IMG/VR virus record: IMGVR_UViG_3300032289_000690 | Coordinates: 1-35,455 of that record | Strand: one strand, 5' to 3' | DNA length: 35,455 nucleotides | Origin: a virus | Shown: piece after piece, positions 7,534 to 15,080 of the stretch | How positions within the stretch are numbered: position 1 is the stretch's first letter | Layout of the letters: each line of letters opens with the position of its first letter | The notes under the pieces: generated by a model | The model's database searches: none | Told to the model about the DNA's origin: nothing | The model's input: only the letters and a program-made list of their open reading frames with translations | Made by a program: the position numbers and the translations under genes

Positions 7534-9296
7534 ACAAAACGCTTCACTTCCTTTCTGGTATTCCACGGTCTGGTTCGACCGTGCTTGCGGCTATTCTCAA
7601 CCAGAACCCGATGACCCATGTCTCTACGACATCCGGGTTGGTTCATGCGTTGGATGGGTTGGCTAACACTTGGCACTCTGCTGGATTGCTCAACGAGAAT
7701 GACCCAGAACGGAAGAAGTTGGCGCAGACGATGCGCGGGGCAATTGATGCGTTTTACGAAGACACTGACAAGCCGGTAATCATTGACAAGTCCCGTGGCT
7801 GGCCTATCGGTCAAATTATGGGCGCGATGTCTCAAGTCTTAGAGCGTCAGCCCAAGATCATTGCCACAGTACGTTCGGTGCCTGATTGCGCGGCATCGTT
7901 CATCCGGGTAGCCAAGCCGCAGGACTTGGAAGAGTTCATGGCTACGGGGCAGTTGATGGACCACCTACGGGCGGCGTACATCAGCCTTCAGGACGGTTAC
8001 CAACACGCGCCAGACAACTTCTTGTTTGTGGAATATGAAGACCTTATCCGTGACCCACAAAGTCAACTGGAGCGCATTCATGCGTTTCTAGAACTGCCTC
8101 CGTTTGAGTACGACCTGAAGAACATCGACGGGTCAAGCGTCAAGGAAGACGACGAGAACATTCACGGCTATGCCGGGATGCACGACGTAAAGCCGGTGTT
8201 GGCTAAACAGCACTATGAAGACCCGCGTGACTTGCTCAAGCATCACTACTCGGCGTTCTGTCAGCCTGAGTTTTGGTTAGAGAAGCCTCGGACCCTGCCA
8301 GAGTTGCACGACCTAGACCTTCAGTTGGCGGCATCCACAATGGGTGACTTTGCTGAAGGCTGGAGGCTGTCGCAGAAACTTGAGGCAGAAGAACCGCATA
8401 ACCACCGTGCGGCATACAACCGGGGTTGGTACTACTTGCGTCAAGGGCAGATCCAGAAGGGCTACCAGTTGATGGACCGGGGCCGTTTGGTGGGCGTGTT
8501 TGGAAACAAGCGCCCGGACGCGCCAACGAACCAGTGGGACGGCAAGACCCGTGGCGTTGTGATGTTGTACCTTGAGGGTGGCTTGGGTGATCAAATCCAT
8601 CAAATTCGCTATGCAAAGCATATTGCTGACCGTGGTTGCAGGGTTGTTGTATCTTGTTCTGGTCCCCTTGCAAGTCTATTTGCGGGTGTTGAAGGTGTTT
8701 CGGCGGTAGTTCAGCACGAGGCTACGTTTGGCATTTACCACGACTTCTACGTTGCCGGGATGTCGGCTGTTGTCCCGCTCGGGTTTGAACTCAAGGACAT
8801 ATCCGGTGCGCCGTACCTTGAGAAACCGATGACCATCAAGGGTCGCAAGAAGCGCATTGGACTGCGGTGGCAGGGTCAGTCGCGGTTTGAGCACGAGCAC
8901 CACAAGAAGTTTCCGTATGACTTGCTGTTTAACGCCGTCAAAGACGCAGACGCTGAGTTCATCAGTCTTCAGCGTGACGAGGGTTCGGACGCTTGTCCAA
9001 GTTGGGTAAGGCAAGTGCCGCTAAACTCTTGGGAAGACACGCGACAGGCGGCGGCAAGTTGCGACTTAGTGATTTCGTCCTGCACTAGCGTGAGTCATCT
9101 AGCGGCGGCGATGGGCGTAAAGACTTGGGTAATTACGCCGGTCATGCCTTATTTCTTGTATGCTATCGACGGTGAGCGCACCCCGTATTACGATTCTATG
9201 CGACTGATTCGGCAAGAGGTGTACGGTGACTGGACCCACCCGTTTAAATCCGTTGCAGAGCGTCTAGAGCGTCCAAAACTTAGGAGCGTGGCATGA
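7530..9296 (+). CDS. Sulfotransferase-TPR-glycosyltransferase fusion protein
   Basis: The ATG at 7530 (ATGA overlap) gives 588 residues; an upstream in-frame ATG at 7473 would overlap the RCC1 gene by 61 bases. Residues 1-250 are a Sulfotransfer_3-type domain: PAPS 5'-phosphosulfate loop SGIPRSGST (9-17), IIDKSRGWP (84-92), 3'-phosphate motif VRSVPDCAASFIR (114-126) and VEYEDLIRDP (167-176). Residues about 265-325 look like one or two TPR units. Residues about 345-580 resemble a GT9/GT-B-like C-terminal fold: LEGGLGDQIHQIRYAKH (348-364) and DLVISSCTSVSHLAAAMG (512-529). Such enzymes transfer sulfate from PAPS and sugar from an activated donor. The target is unknown; neighbouring RCC1 proteins or cell-surface glycans are candidates. 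The DNA is much GC-richer than the flanking RCC1 genes. Confidence 0.85.
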   Translation: MNKTLHFLSGIPRSGSTVLAAILNQNPMTHVSTTSGLVHALDGLANTWHSAGLLNENDPERKKLAQTMRGAIDAFYEDTDKPVIIDKSRGWPIGQIMGAMSQVLERQPKIIATVRSVPDCAASFIRVAKPQDLEEFMATGQLMDHLRAAYISLQDGYQHAPDNFLFVEYEDLIRDPQSQLERIHAFLELPPFEYDLKNIDGSSVKEDDENIHGYAGMHDVKPVLAKQHYEDPRDLLKHHYSAFCQPEFWLEKPRTLPELHDLDLQLAASTMGDFAEGWRLSQKLEAEEPHNHRAAYNRGWYYLRQGQIQKGYQLMDRGRLVGVFGNKRPDAPTNQWDGKTRGVVMLYLEGGLGDQIHQIRYAKHIADRGCRVVVSCSGPLASLFAGVEGVSAVVQHEATFGIYHDFYVAGMSAVVPLGFELKDISGAPYLEKPMTIKGRKKRIGLRWQGQSRFEHEHHKKFPYDLLFNAVKDADAEFISLQRDEGSDACPSWVRQVPLNSWEDTRQAAASCDLVISSCTSVSHLAAAMGVKTWVITPVMPYFLYAIDGERTPYYDSMRLIRQEVYGDWTHPFKSVAERLERPKLRSVA

Positions 9297-10483
9297 GTGA
9301 ACGCTGGCCCGGAGGGATAATCTCTGCGACCGCTCCAACGGTTAGCACCTCTGCCGCGTCTGGTATTTGGACGATGGACCAAGCCAACTATTACATTGCA
9401 AACAATCAATGGCCTTTTCCGGGTGCCTCATATTTGTATGGTTGGGGTAGTAACAGTTCTGGCGAATTAGGAATATCAAATACTATTAATTATTCTTCCC
9501 CAAAGCAAGTTGGTTCAACAAACACTTGGTTGAATGTTGCGTCTGGGCAATATTGTTCGTTAGCAATAAAAAACAATGGAACTTTATGGTCTTGGGGCGT
9601 AAATTCGTCAGGTGAATTAGGGCTAGGAAACACAACCAATTATTCGTCTCCAAAACAAATTGGCGCGTTGACCAATTGGTCAAGCATATCTTTAAATACA
9701 TCTTCTTGTTTTGCTATTAAAACCGATAATACATTATGGGCGTGGGGCGCTGGCGGGAATGGCGCTTTAGGGTTTAATAACACAACAAGTTACTCGTCAC
9801 CAAAACAAGTTGGGGCATTAACCAACTGGGCTATTGTAGCCGCCAACGGGGCAACTACAATGGCAATTAAAACAGACGGTACGCTTTGGGGATGGGGGGC
9901 AGGTTTTAGCGGTCAACTTGGACTGGGCAATACAACCGCTTATTCTTCTCCGAAACAAATTGGTTCTTTAACAAACTGGTCAAAAGTTTCTTCTGGGTAT
10001 GCTTCAGCATCAACTCTTGCATTAAAAACTGACGGCACTCTTTGGGCTTGGGGTTACAACGGAGAGGGGCAGTTAGGTCTTGGCAATATAACAAATTATT
10101 CGTCTCCAAAACAAGTTGGTGCATTAACAACTTGGACAAGTGTTATTGCGTTTGCTAGAGCGTCAATGGCTATTAAAGGAAACGCATTATGGTCATGGGG
10201 AAGAAATACAACACACGGAATACTTGGGCTTGGGAATACAACTAATTACTCATCTCCAAAACAAGTTGGCGCATTGACTAATTGGCTGTCTTTATCCGGC
10301 GGCGCTTATTCCGCAATTGCAATTAAAACAGACGGCACGCTTTGGTCATGGGGGAGAAATAACAAAGGACAATTGGGGCTTGGAAACATTACAAGTTATT
10401 CAAGCCCTAAACAAATTGGCTCTTTGACTACATGGTTAAAGGCGGCTTGTGGTTATGTAAATTCGATTGCAATATCATCTTAA
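9293..10483 (+). CDS. RCC1-repeat (seven-bladed beta-propeller) tail protein 3
   Basis: The protein has 396 residues, starts in an ATGA overlap with the sulfotransferase fusion, and has TAGGAG before the ATG. The leader (GGIISATAPTVSTSAASGIW, then TMDQANYYIANNQWP) is a classic phage virion-anchor pattern. Seven RCC1-type repeats follow from about residue 45. Repeat phrases such as NTTNYSSPKQVGALTNW are almost identical to those in the two upstream propellers, so the three genes probably arose by duplication. It is probably a tail or fibre-tip component. Whether the three propellers assemble together or serve as alternatives cannot be told from sequence. Confidence 0.85.
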   Translation: MSERWPGGIISATAPTVSTSAASGIWTMDQANYYIANNQWPFPGASYLYGWGSNSSGELGISNTINYSSPKQVGSTNTWLNVASGQYCSLAIKNNGTLWSWGVNSSGELGLGNTTNYSSPKQIGALTNWSSISLNTSSCFAIKTDNTLWAWGAGGNGALGFNNTTSYSSPKQVGALTNWAIVAANGATTMAIKTDGTLWGWGAGFSGQLGLGNTTAYSSPKQIGSLTNWSKVSSGYASASTLALKTDGTLWAWGYNGEGQLGLGNITNYSSPKQVGALTTWTSVIAFARASMAIKGNALWSWGRNTTHGILGLGNTTNYSSPKQVGALTNWLSLSGGAYSAIAIKTDGTLWSWGRNNKGQLGLGNITSYSSPKQIGSLTTWLKAACGYVNSIAISS

Positions 10484-10502
10484 TTTCTTATAGGAGTCTT
10501 AA

Positions 10503-10913
10503 ATGACACATTTTGTTCGCGTTGTTAATGGTGAAATCAAAGATGTGTGGGACACCCCACCGGCAGAAGGTGTTGGCAACAACGGATGGCGCAATGCTAT
10601 TGAAGTGCGGCCAGCGATTATTGCTCACCGTCAGGGGTACACCGCGCACCGCTTTGACTTGAATGTAGACCCAGTGCAAATCATCTGGGACACCTACGAC
10701 ATTTCGGTTGACGACCGCAAGAACGGGATGAAGGCTAATGTTGGCTTTCAATTCCAGCAGGTTGTGATGGAGCAGGCCCGATTGCAGATGTCTCCCAATC
10801 CCAACGAGCAGTACGATGCGACGGCGGTTGAGACGGCGCGGCAGGCAATCTTCACGAAGCAAGCGGCAATTGACGCGGCAACCACTCACGATGAGTTGGA
10901 TGCGCTTCTGTGA
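10503..10913 (+). CDS. Tail-fibre-assembly-like / conserved phage protein
   Basis: The protein has 136 residues, with AGGAG eight bases before the ATG. The N-terminus FVRVVNGEIKDVWDTPP, followed by GWRNAIEVRPAI and RQGYTAHRFDL, is a pattern I associate with conserved proteins encoded just after tail fibres, some labelled fibre assembly chaperones. The C-terminal third (about 85-136) is predicted helical: TARQAIFTKQAAIDAATTHDELDAL. It is translationally coupled to the APS-kinase-like gene through GTGA. It is likely a tail accessory or assembly protein; no catalytic motif is seen. Confidence 0.7.
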   Translation: MTHFVRVVNGEIKDVWDTPPAEGVGNNGWRNAIEVRPAIIAHRQGYTAHRFDLNVDPVQIIWDTYDISVDDRKNGMKANVGFQFQQVVMEQARLQMSPNPNEQYDATAVETARQAIFTKQAAIDAATTHDELDALL

Positions 10914-11338
10914 AGATTCTGATCTGTGGACTTCCCGGTTCTGGCAAGACAACGCTCGCGCAGGCACTCATTAAGAGGTTGCGCGGGTACACGGTTGACT
11001 GGTTCAACGCTGATGCTGTCCGTGCGAAGTACAACGACTGGGACTTCAGCAAGGCTGGGCGGGAGCGTCAGGGCATCCGGATGATGTTGTTGGCGCAGAA
11101 TTCAACGGCGGAGTTTGTGATTGCGGATTTTGTTGCGCCGTATCCAGACGTTCGGGAGAACTTCAAACCGGACGTTTTGATTTTCATGGACACAATCAAG
11201 AACAGCCGTCACCGGGATACGGACAAGGTGTTCATTGCGCCGACAAACCCAAGTTTCCGAGTGACGGAGATGGACGCAGAGAAGTGGGCGCATATCATAG
11301 TTGACCGGATTCTTGAGCCAGAGTTTGCGGAAGTTTGA
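10910..11338 (+). CDS. Adenylylsulfate (APS) kinase-like P-loop kinase
   Basis: The start is GTG, overlapping the previous stop (GTGA); 142 residues. The P-loop GLPGSGKTT lies at 7-15. NADAVR (33-38) and DWDFSKAGRERQGIRM (43-58) match the APS-binding signature of CysC-type kinases (DxVR ... FSxxxR). DFVAPYPDVR (73-82) matches the conserved Ser/Asp-Phe-x-x-Pro-Tyr stretch. Near the end FIAPTNPSFRVTEMDAEKW fits the usual C-terminal block. APS kinase makes PAPS, the sulfate donor for sulfotransferases such as the one encoded 1.6 kb upstream. It is shorter than bacterial CysC (about 180-200 residues). An alternative is a small-molecule or nucleotide kinase of the same fold. Confidence 0.75.
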   Translation: MKILICGLPGSGKTTLAQALIKRLRGYTVDWFNADAVRAKYNDWDFSKAGRERQGIRMMLLAQNSTAEFVIADFVAPYPDVRENFKPDVLIFMDTIKNSRHRDTDKVFIAPTNPSFRVTEMDAEKWAHIIVDRILEPEFAEV

Positions 11339-11340
11339 TT

Positions 11341-11589
11341 GTGAACAAGTACCACATCAGGTTTAACACCAAGCACAACGGGTCGAATTTGGTGTGGCGG
11401 ATTTTTGAAAATGGCGTAGAGCATTTAGCGGCGGACGTTCGGGTGATTGGCGAAACTTTTACTGAACCTACGCAAGAGTGTGGCGAGACTAAATGGAACA
11501 TGGCTTGTCATGGGTACATGACAATTAATCGGGAAACTTTAACAGCAATTATTAAAGAGAACAAAAATGACGCTTCAACTTCCAATTGA
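11341..11589 (+). CDS. Small conserved phage protein (KYHIRFNTKH type)
   Basis: GTG at 11341 gives 82 residues (VNKYHIRFNTKHNGSNLVWR ...). An alternative TTG at 11335 would overlap the previous stop and add two residues; GTG is preferred as the more usual codon. The sequence is beta-rich and compact, with a C-terminal ETKWNMACHGYMTI. I have the impression that such proteins often travel with APS-kinase-like genes in phages, but no function is known. It overlaps the next small gene by 23 bases. Confidence 0.65.
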   Translation: MNKYHIRFNTKHNGSNLVWRIFENGVEHLAADVRVIGETFTEPTQECGETKWNMACHGYMTINRETLTAIIKENKNDASTSN

Positions 11590-11710
11590 ACTTGCAAACC
11601 AAATTATTGGGTATTTGGGGACACGCCCATACCAAGAGGTGTTTCAACTTATTCAGGCAATTCAAGAGGCCGCAAAGCCGAAGGAACCTGAAGCGCGGAA
11701 TGATGAGTAA
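11567..11710 (+). CDS. 47-residue conserved small protein (LPIELANQIIGYLGTRPY)
   Basis: The protein has 47 residues (MTLQLPIELA ... EARNDE), starting at ATG 11567 with AAAGAGA seven to thirteen bases upstream and ending at TAA 11708-11710. The phrase LPIELANQIIGYLGTRPYQE is one I know from many small proteins encoded in tail/lysis regions of phages. It is predicted to be two short helices, and its function is unknown. It overlaps the end of the preceding gene in another frame. Confidence 0.7.
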   Translation: MTLQLPIELANQIIGYLGTRPYQEVFQLIQAIQEAAKPKEPEARNDE

Positions 11711-11713
11711 GAA

Positions 11714-11929
11714 ATGGCTGACGTTCACGAACTTGCTTCTGAAACGGACAAACGCTTGAGCGTTCATGAAGCAATCTGCGCCCAACGACACGAAAGTATC
11801 CAAAAGCGGTTTGATGACGGGTCCAAGCGAATGGCTCGTATTGAATACATCTTGTATGTAGTGATTGCGGCTGTTTTGTTTGGTCCGGGTGTGGCGGCTG
11901 ATTTTGTCAAGAAATTGGTGGGTTTATGA
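11714..11929 (+). CDS. Small single-TM protein of the lysis region
   Basis: The protein has 71 residues. The N-terminal 40 are charged and helical (HELASETDKRLSVHEAICAQ, RHESIQKRFDDGSKRM). One transmembrane segment follows (about 44-63: ARIEYILYVVIAAVLFGPGV). This layout, a soluble coiled coil before one TM helix, is frequent for small phage lysis-cassette proteins (holin-like, antiholin-like or hemolysin XhlA-like). It is coupled by ATGA to the next membrane gene and lies just upstream of the endolysin. Confidence 0.7.
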   Translation: MADVHELASETDKRLSVHEAICAQRHESIQKRFDDGSKRMARIEYILYVVIAAVLFGPGVAADFVKKLVGL

Positions 11930-12234
11930 CTGAAAAACTGGAAGCCAAAAGTCAGTTGATCGAGAAGACGGCGTTTGCTGTTCTTCCGATCCTCTTCACT
12001 TGTGTTGTGTATCTGATGTCGTCGCTTGACAAATTGAGTCACGACGTAACGGTATTGAACGCCAAGATCAGTCTTGTGGTTACCAGTGACAACAAACAAG
12101 CCACCAACTCCGGTGCTGAACTAGCGCGGGAAAAGTTGCGTCAGGACCTTGAGAAGCAGATCAACGAGAATCGGGAACTGATTCACATCAACCGTGAGCG
12201 GATCGTGATTCTTGAAGAACGGATGAAGAAATAA
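11926..12234 (+). CDS. Membrane protein with periplasmic coiled coil, possible i-spanin-like
   Basis: The protein has 102 residues. One TM segment lies at about 15-34 (KTAFAVLPILFTCVVYLMSS). A long heptad-like helix follows (about 65-102: LAREKLRQDLEKQINENREL, then IHINRERIVILEERMKK). An N-terminal anchor plus coiled coil fits an inner-membrane spanin or another lysis accessory protein. No partner lipoprotein (o-spanin) with a lipobox was found nested in it or nearby, so the spanin call is tentative. It is flanked by another TM protein and the endolysin. Confidence 0.65.
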   Translation: MTEKLEAKSQLIEKTAFAVLPILFTCVVYLMSSLDKLSHDVTVLNAKISLVVTSDNKQATNSGAELAREKLRQDLEKQINENRELIHINRERIVILEERMKK

Positions 12235-12743
12235 TGGCCGACTTCAATCCAGCGTTTGAGAAGATGATCCACGATGAGGGTGGATACCAATTAACCGACA
12301 TTCCGGGTGACCGGGGGGGGCAGACTTATGCAGGAATCGCAAGAAAGCCAAATCCAGACTGGGCAGGATGGCAGTTCATTGATCGCAAGGATTTCGGATC
12401 GGCTACTCCTTTGGTTCGTGAGTTTTACAAGTCTAATTTCTGGAATCGTGTCCGAGGTGACGATATTACGAACCAAGCTATTGCGGAAACAATCTTCAAT
12501 TTTGCCGTCAACACCGGAGTCGGAGTTGCCTCCAAGCTCGCCCAACTTATCGTCGGAACAACGCCAGACGGAGCAATCGGACCAAAAACCATTGAACGGT
12601 TGAACATCTGTACTGCTGAGAAGTTTCTTCCTGCCTATGCATTAGCCAAGATTCAACGGTATGTGAACATTTGTATGAAGGACCGTTCGCAGTCAAAATT
12701 TTTACTTGGTTGGTGTAGGCGCTCCCTTGAAGGACTTAAATAA
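12234..12743 (+). CDS. Endolysin, glycoside hydrolase family 108 (muramidase-like)
   Basis: The protein has 169 residues, and the ATG overlaps the previous TAA (TAATG). The catalytic signature HDEGGY (13-18) with Glu15, then DIPGDRGGQTYAGIA (22-36), identifies the GH108 N-acetylmuramidase-type family. The C-terminal half has the family's usual peptidoglycan-binding region, including TTPDGAIGPKTIERL (about 108-122). The length of about 170 fits single-module phage lysins. No signal peptide is visible, so release depends on the holin. It cleaves peptidoglycan at the end of infection. Confidence 0.92.
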   Translation: MADFNPAFEKMIHDEGGYQLTDIPGDRGGQTYAGIARKPNPDWAGWQFIDRKDFGSATPLVREFYKSNFWNRVRGDDITNQAIAETIFNFAVNTGVGVASKLAQLIVGTTPDGAIGPKTIERLNICTAEKFLPAYALAKIQRYVNICMKDRSQSKFLLGWCRRSLEGLK

Positions 12744-13180
12744 TGGACCTCATCGGAATCGGGAGCATCATTGAGGGCGTTGGCAAGGTTGCGGGTGACC
12801 TCATCACAACGGACAAGGAACGCCTCGAAATGGCGTTGGAAGAGCGCAAGCTGGACTTGGAAGAGAAGAGGATTGATCAAGAAACCGGTTTGGCTCAGGT
12901 TGAGGTCAATAAGATTGAAGCGGCGAGTTCTAGCGTATTTGTCTCTGGCTGGCGTCCTGCTGTGGGTTGGGTTGGGGTTCTTGGCCTCTCTTACCAGTTC
13001 CTTGGGTACCCGATGATGCAGTGGCTATGGGCTTTCGGTCAGGGAGTCGATATAATTCCAAAGGAGCTGCATCCGCCGCCTGATCTAGACGTTGAGCAAC
13101 TCATGACTCTTCTTGCTGGTTTGCTTGGGTTTGGCGGCATGAGGTCTTTTGAAAAATCCAGAGGGGTGGCAGCAAAATGA
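12743..13180 (+). CDS. Holin of the three-TM (Holin_3TMs) family
   Basis: The protein has 145 residues. The N-terminus has a weakly hydrophobic helix (1-20), then a charged helix (about 23-60: KERLEMALEERKLDLEEKRI). The hydrophobic core VFVSGWRPAVGWVGVLGLSY (65-84) and the stretch to residue 99, then QLMTLLAGLLGFGGMRSFEK (119-138), match the phage 3TM holin family. The SGWRP and GLLGxGGxRxxEK phrases are diagnostic. It permeabilises the inner membrane for the endolysin encoded directly upstream (one-base overlap). Confidence 0.88.
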   Translation: MDLIGIGSIIEGVGKVAGDLITTDKERLEMALEERKLDLEEKRIDQETGLAQVEVNKIEAASSSVFVSGWRPAVGWVGVLGLSYQFLGYPMMQWLWAFGQGVDIIPKELHPPPDLDVEQLMTLLAGLLGFGGMRSFEKSRGVAAK

Positions 13181-13812
13181 CCGTCGCGGCAGTAATGACG
13201 TATGACTCGCTGGTCAACGACATCTCAACTTACCTTGAGCGCAATGATCAGGCGACGTTAGACAAGATTCCGCAGTTCATCATGTTTGCGGAACAAGTTC
13301 TTGCGTCCGAGATTAAGTTCCTTGGTAACTTGACGGTAGCTGACGGGACAATGACAATCAACAACCCGGTTCTAGACAAACCTGCAAGGTGGCGAAAGAC
13401 GGTATCGTTCAACGTTACTCTGGCTGGCGAGCGCTATCCGGTGTTCTTGCGCAAATACGAATACTTGCGCGAATACTGGCCAGACGACACGCAGACTGGG
13501 CTGCCTGCATTTTATTGTGACTACGACTACACCCATTGGCTCGTGGCCCCTACCCCAGCGGCGGCGTACTCGTTTCAGGTTCTGTATTACGAACGTAATC
13601 AGCCGCTGGACTCGGCCAATCAATCTAATTGGTTTACGCAGTATGCCCCGCAGGCGTTGCTGTACGGAAGCCTGCTGCAGGCTATGCCGTTCTTAAAGAA
13701 CGATGAGCGCATTCCGGTATGGGCGGCCATGTACGACAAGTCGATTGCATTGCTCAAACAGGAAGACCTAACTCGGGTCGGTGATCGTCAAACGGTGGTA
13801 AACGACTCATGA
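13177..13812 (+). CDS. Tail adaptor / tubular-A-like structural protein
   Basis: The protein has 211 residues with an ATGA overlap at both ends. The N-terminus is helical (YDSLVNDISTYLERNDQATL, IPQFIMFAEQVLASEIKFLG). A beta-rich core follows (ARWRKTVSFNV, YPVFLRKYEYLREYWPD). The C-terminal helix reads YAPQALLYGSLLQAMPFLKN (about 160-179). This resembles the T7 gp11 / head-to-tail adaptor class found next to the nozzle gene. Together with the gene at 764-1816 the phage would have two adaptor-like proteins, one of which may be a true head-tail connector. Confidence 0.75.
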   Translation: MTVAAVMTYDSLVNDISTYLERNDQATLDKIPQFIMFAEQVLASEIKFLGNLTVADGTMTINNPVLDKPARWRKTVSFNVTLAGERYPVFLRKYEYLREYWPDDTQTGLPAFYCDYDYTHWLVAPTPAAAYSFQVLYYERNQPLDSANQSNWFTQYAPQALLYGSLLQAMPFLKNDERIPVWAAMYDKSIALLKQEDLTRVGDRQTVVNDS

Positions 13813-15080
13813 GTTATAACTCGCCTTTTACGGGCAACGTGATCCAGCCAACGGATGTTGCTTATGCGTCCTACGCTCTAACGTCTACCACCGGGACCAT
13901 TCAACTTGAGTGGCCGCTGAACGGTAACGACACAGACTATGTTGCCGCACGGGTCATGCAGGTCAGCACGACCAGTACATCCTATGAATTGTGGATGCCA
14001 CCGGCCAATCAGGCGTCTGTAGGTCAGGATGCACTGATCTACAACACCGGTGGGGTCACGCTGACGGTCAAGTCATTTGGCGGGGCCAGTACGATTGTTT
14101 CCATTCCCTCGACGGGCGGAAGTGCGCAGTACATTTTTGTCACGTCTAACGCCACGACAACGGGGACGTGGGGCGTTATAGCGTTTGGTTCGACGACGAC
14201 CAACTCTAATGCTGCAACGCTTGCAGGGTACGGTCTGACGGCAATTGGAGCTACGTTAAATCAGTCTCAACCGGTAACGACATTTTCATCGAACTACACG
14301 GCAATTGCCTCTGATCGTGCCAACACGTATGTTTGGACGGGCGGTGCAGGTACGCTTACTTTGACCTCAGCGTCAACGCTTGGGGATAATTGGTTCTTTT
14401 TGGTCCGTAACGGCGGCACCGGAACTCTTGCTGTAACGCCGAGTGGCGGAAATTTGATTAATGGATCGGCATCGCTCGACCTACAGCCGGCTGACTCGTG
14501 CTTGATCTCAAGTTCAGGAACAGCGTTTTATTCTGTCGGTCTTGGCAAGAGCACCCAGTTCAACTTTACACAGCTTACAAAGGCGGTGACCTTTGCTGGG
14601 TCGCCTTATACGTTGACTTCAGCGGAAGCCGCCAACGTCATTCAGAAGTACACCGGGACATTGACCGGAAACGTGGTGGTGAACCTGCCGCAGACGATTC
14701 AGGTTTACTACATTACCAACCAGACAACTGGGGCGTACACGATTACGTTCCAGACCGGAGTTTCTGGTGGTGCTACTGCGGTGATTCCTTCGGGGCAGCA
14801 GGTCATTCTTTTGTGTGACTCTGTAAACCTTTACAACGCCTCAACAATTGCCGCAGGGGCTACGACGGTTGCGTTGTCTAATGGAACGGTTTCATCACCG
14901 TCCTTGAACTTTTCTTCAGAGAGCACGACGGGCATTTACCGGCCTGCTTCCGGGGAATTTGGCATTACGGTCCTTGGCTCTCAAGTGCTTAATGTGATTG
15001 CATCCGGGATTGCTGTGACCGGCACCGCGCAGATTGGTTCCGGGACTACTGGAGGGCTTGCCGGCGGGACGTTCACATGA
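13809..15080 (+). CDS. Tail fibre-like virion protein
   Basis: The protein has 423 residues, with ATGA overlaps on both sides. The N-terminus NVIQPTDVAYASYAL, the phrase QLEWPLNGNDTDYVAARVM and MPPANQASVGQDALIYNTGG (about 64-83) form a conserved virion attachment domain I know from podovirus genomes, next to nozzle genes. The remainder is Thr/Gly/Ser-rich beta sequence. The C-terminal STTGIYRPASGEFGI and GGLAGGTFT are typical fibre endings. It probably forms a short fibre or stopper attached to the nozzle. Confidence 0.75.
   Translation: MSYNSPFTGNVIQPTDVAYASYALTSTTGTIQLEWPLNGNDTDYVAARVMQVSTTSTSYELWMPPANQASVGQDALIYNTGGVTLTVKSFGGASTIVSIPSTGGSAQYIFVTSNATTTGTWGVIAFGSTTTNSNAATLAGYGLTAIGATLNQSQPVTTFSSNYTAIASDRANTYVWTGGAGTLTLTSASTLGDNWFFLVRNGGTGTLAVTPSGGNLINGSASLDLQPADSCLISSSGTAFYSVGLGKSTQFNFTQLTKAVTFAGSPYTLTSAEAANVIQKYTGTLTGNVVVNLPQTIQVYYITNQTTGAYTITFQTGVSGGATAVIPSGQQVILLCDSVNLYNASTIAAGATTVALSNGTVSSPSLNFSSESTTGIYRPASGEFGITVLGSQVLNVIASGIAVTGTAQIGSGTTGGLAGGTFT

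Larger units (their letters stand above)
5370..10430 (+). repeat. 150-nt coding repeats of the three RCC1 genes
   Basis: The 50-residue RCC1 unit is repeated 21 times in three genes, interrupted by the fusion gene at 7530-9296. The DNA is also conserved: TCTCCAAAACAAGTTGG or one- to three-base variants recur in almost every unit, usually followed by ACAAATTGG. Spacing is close to 150 nt. The third-position similarity suggests recent expansion or ongoing gene conversion. Confidence 0.8.

Noticed and set aside
8236-8673. 145-codon minus-strand open frame inside the fusion gene
   Set aside because: Antisense to well-conserved glycosyltransferase/TPR motifs, Cys/Pro/His-rich shadow composition and no operon context.
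12307-12603. 98-codon plus-strand open frame inside the endolysin
   Set aside because: It is out of frame with the GH108 gene, has no ribosome site and no recognisable product; a nested spanin was considered but there is no lipobox or signal sequence.
12771-13016. 81-codon open frame inside the holin gene, with hydrophobic C-terminus
   Set aside because: It was considered as a nested lysis protein, but the hydrophobic stretch is the shifted reading of the holin TM segment and the rest is Arg/Trp-rich shadow sequence.
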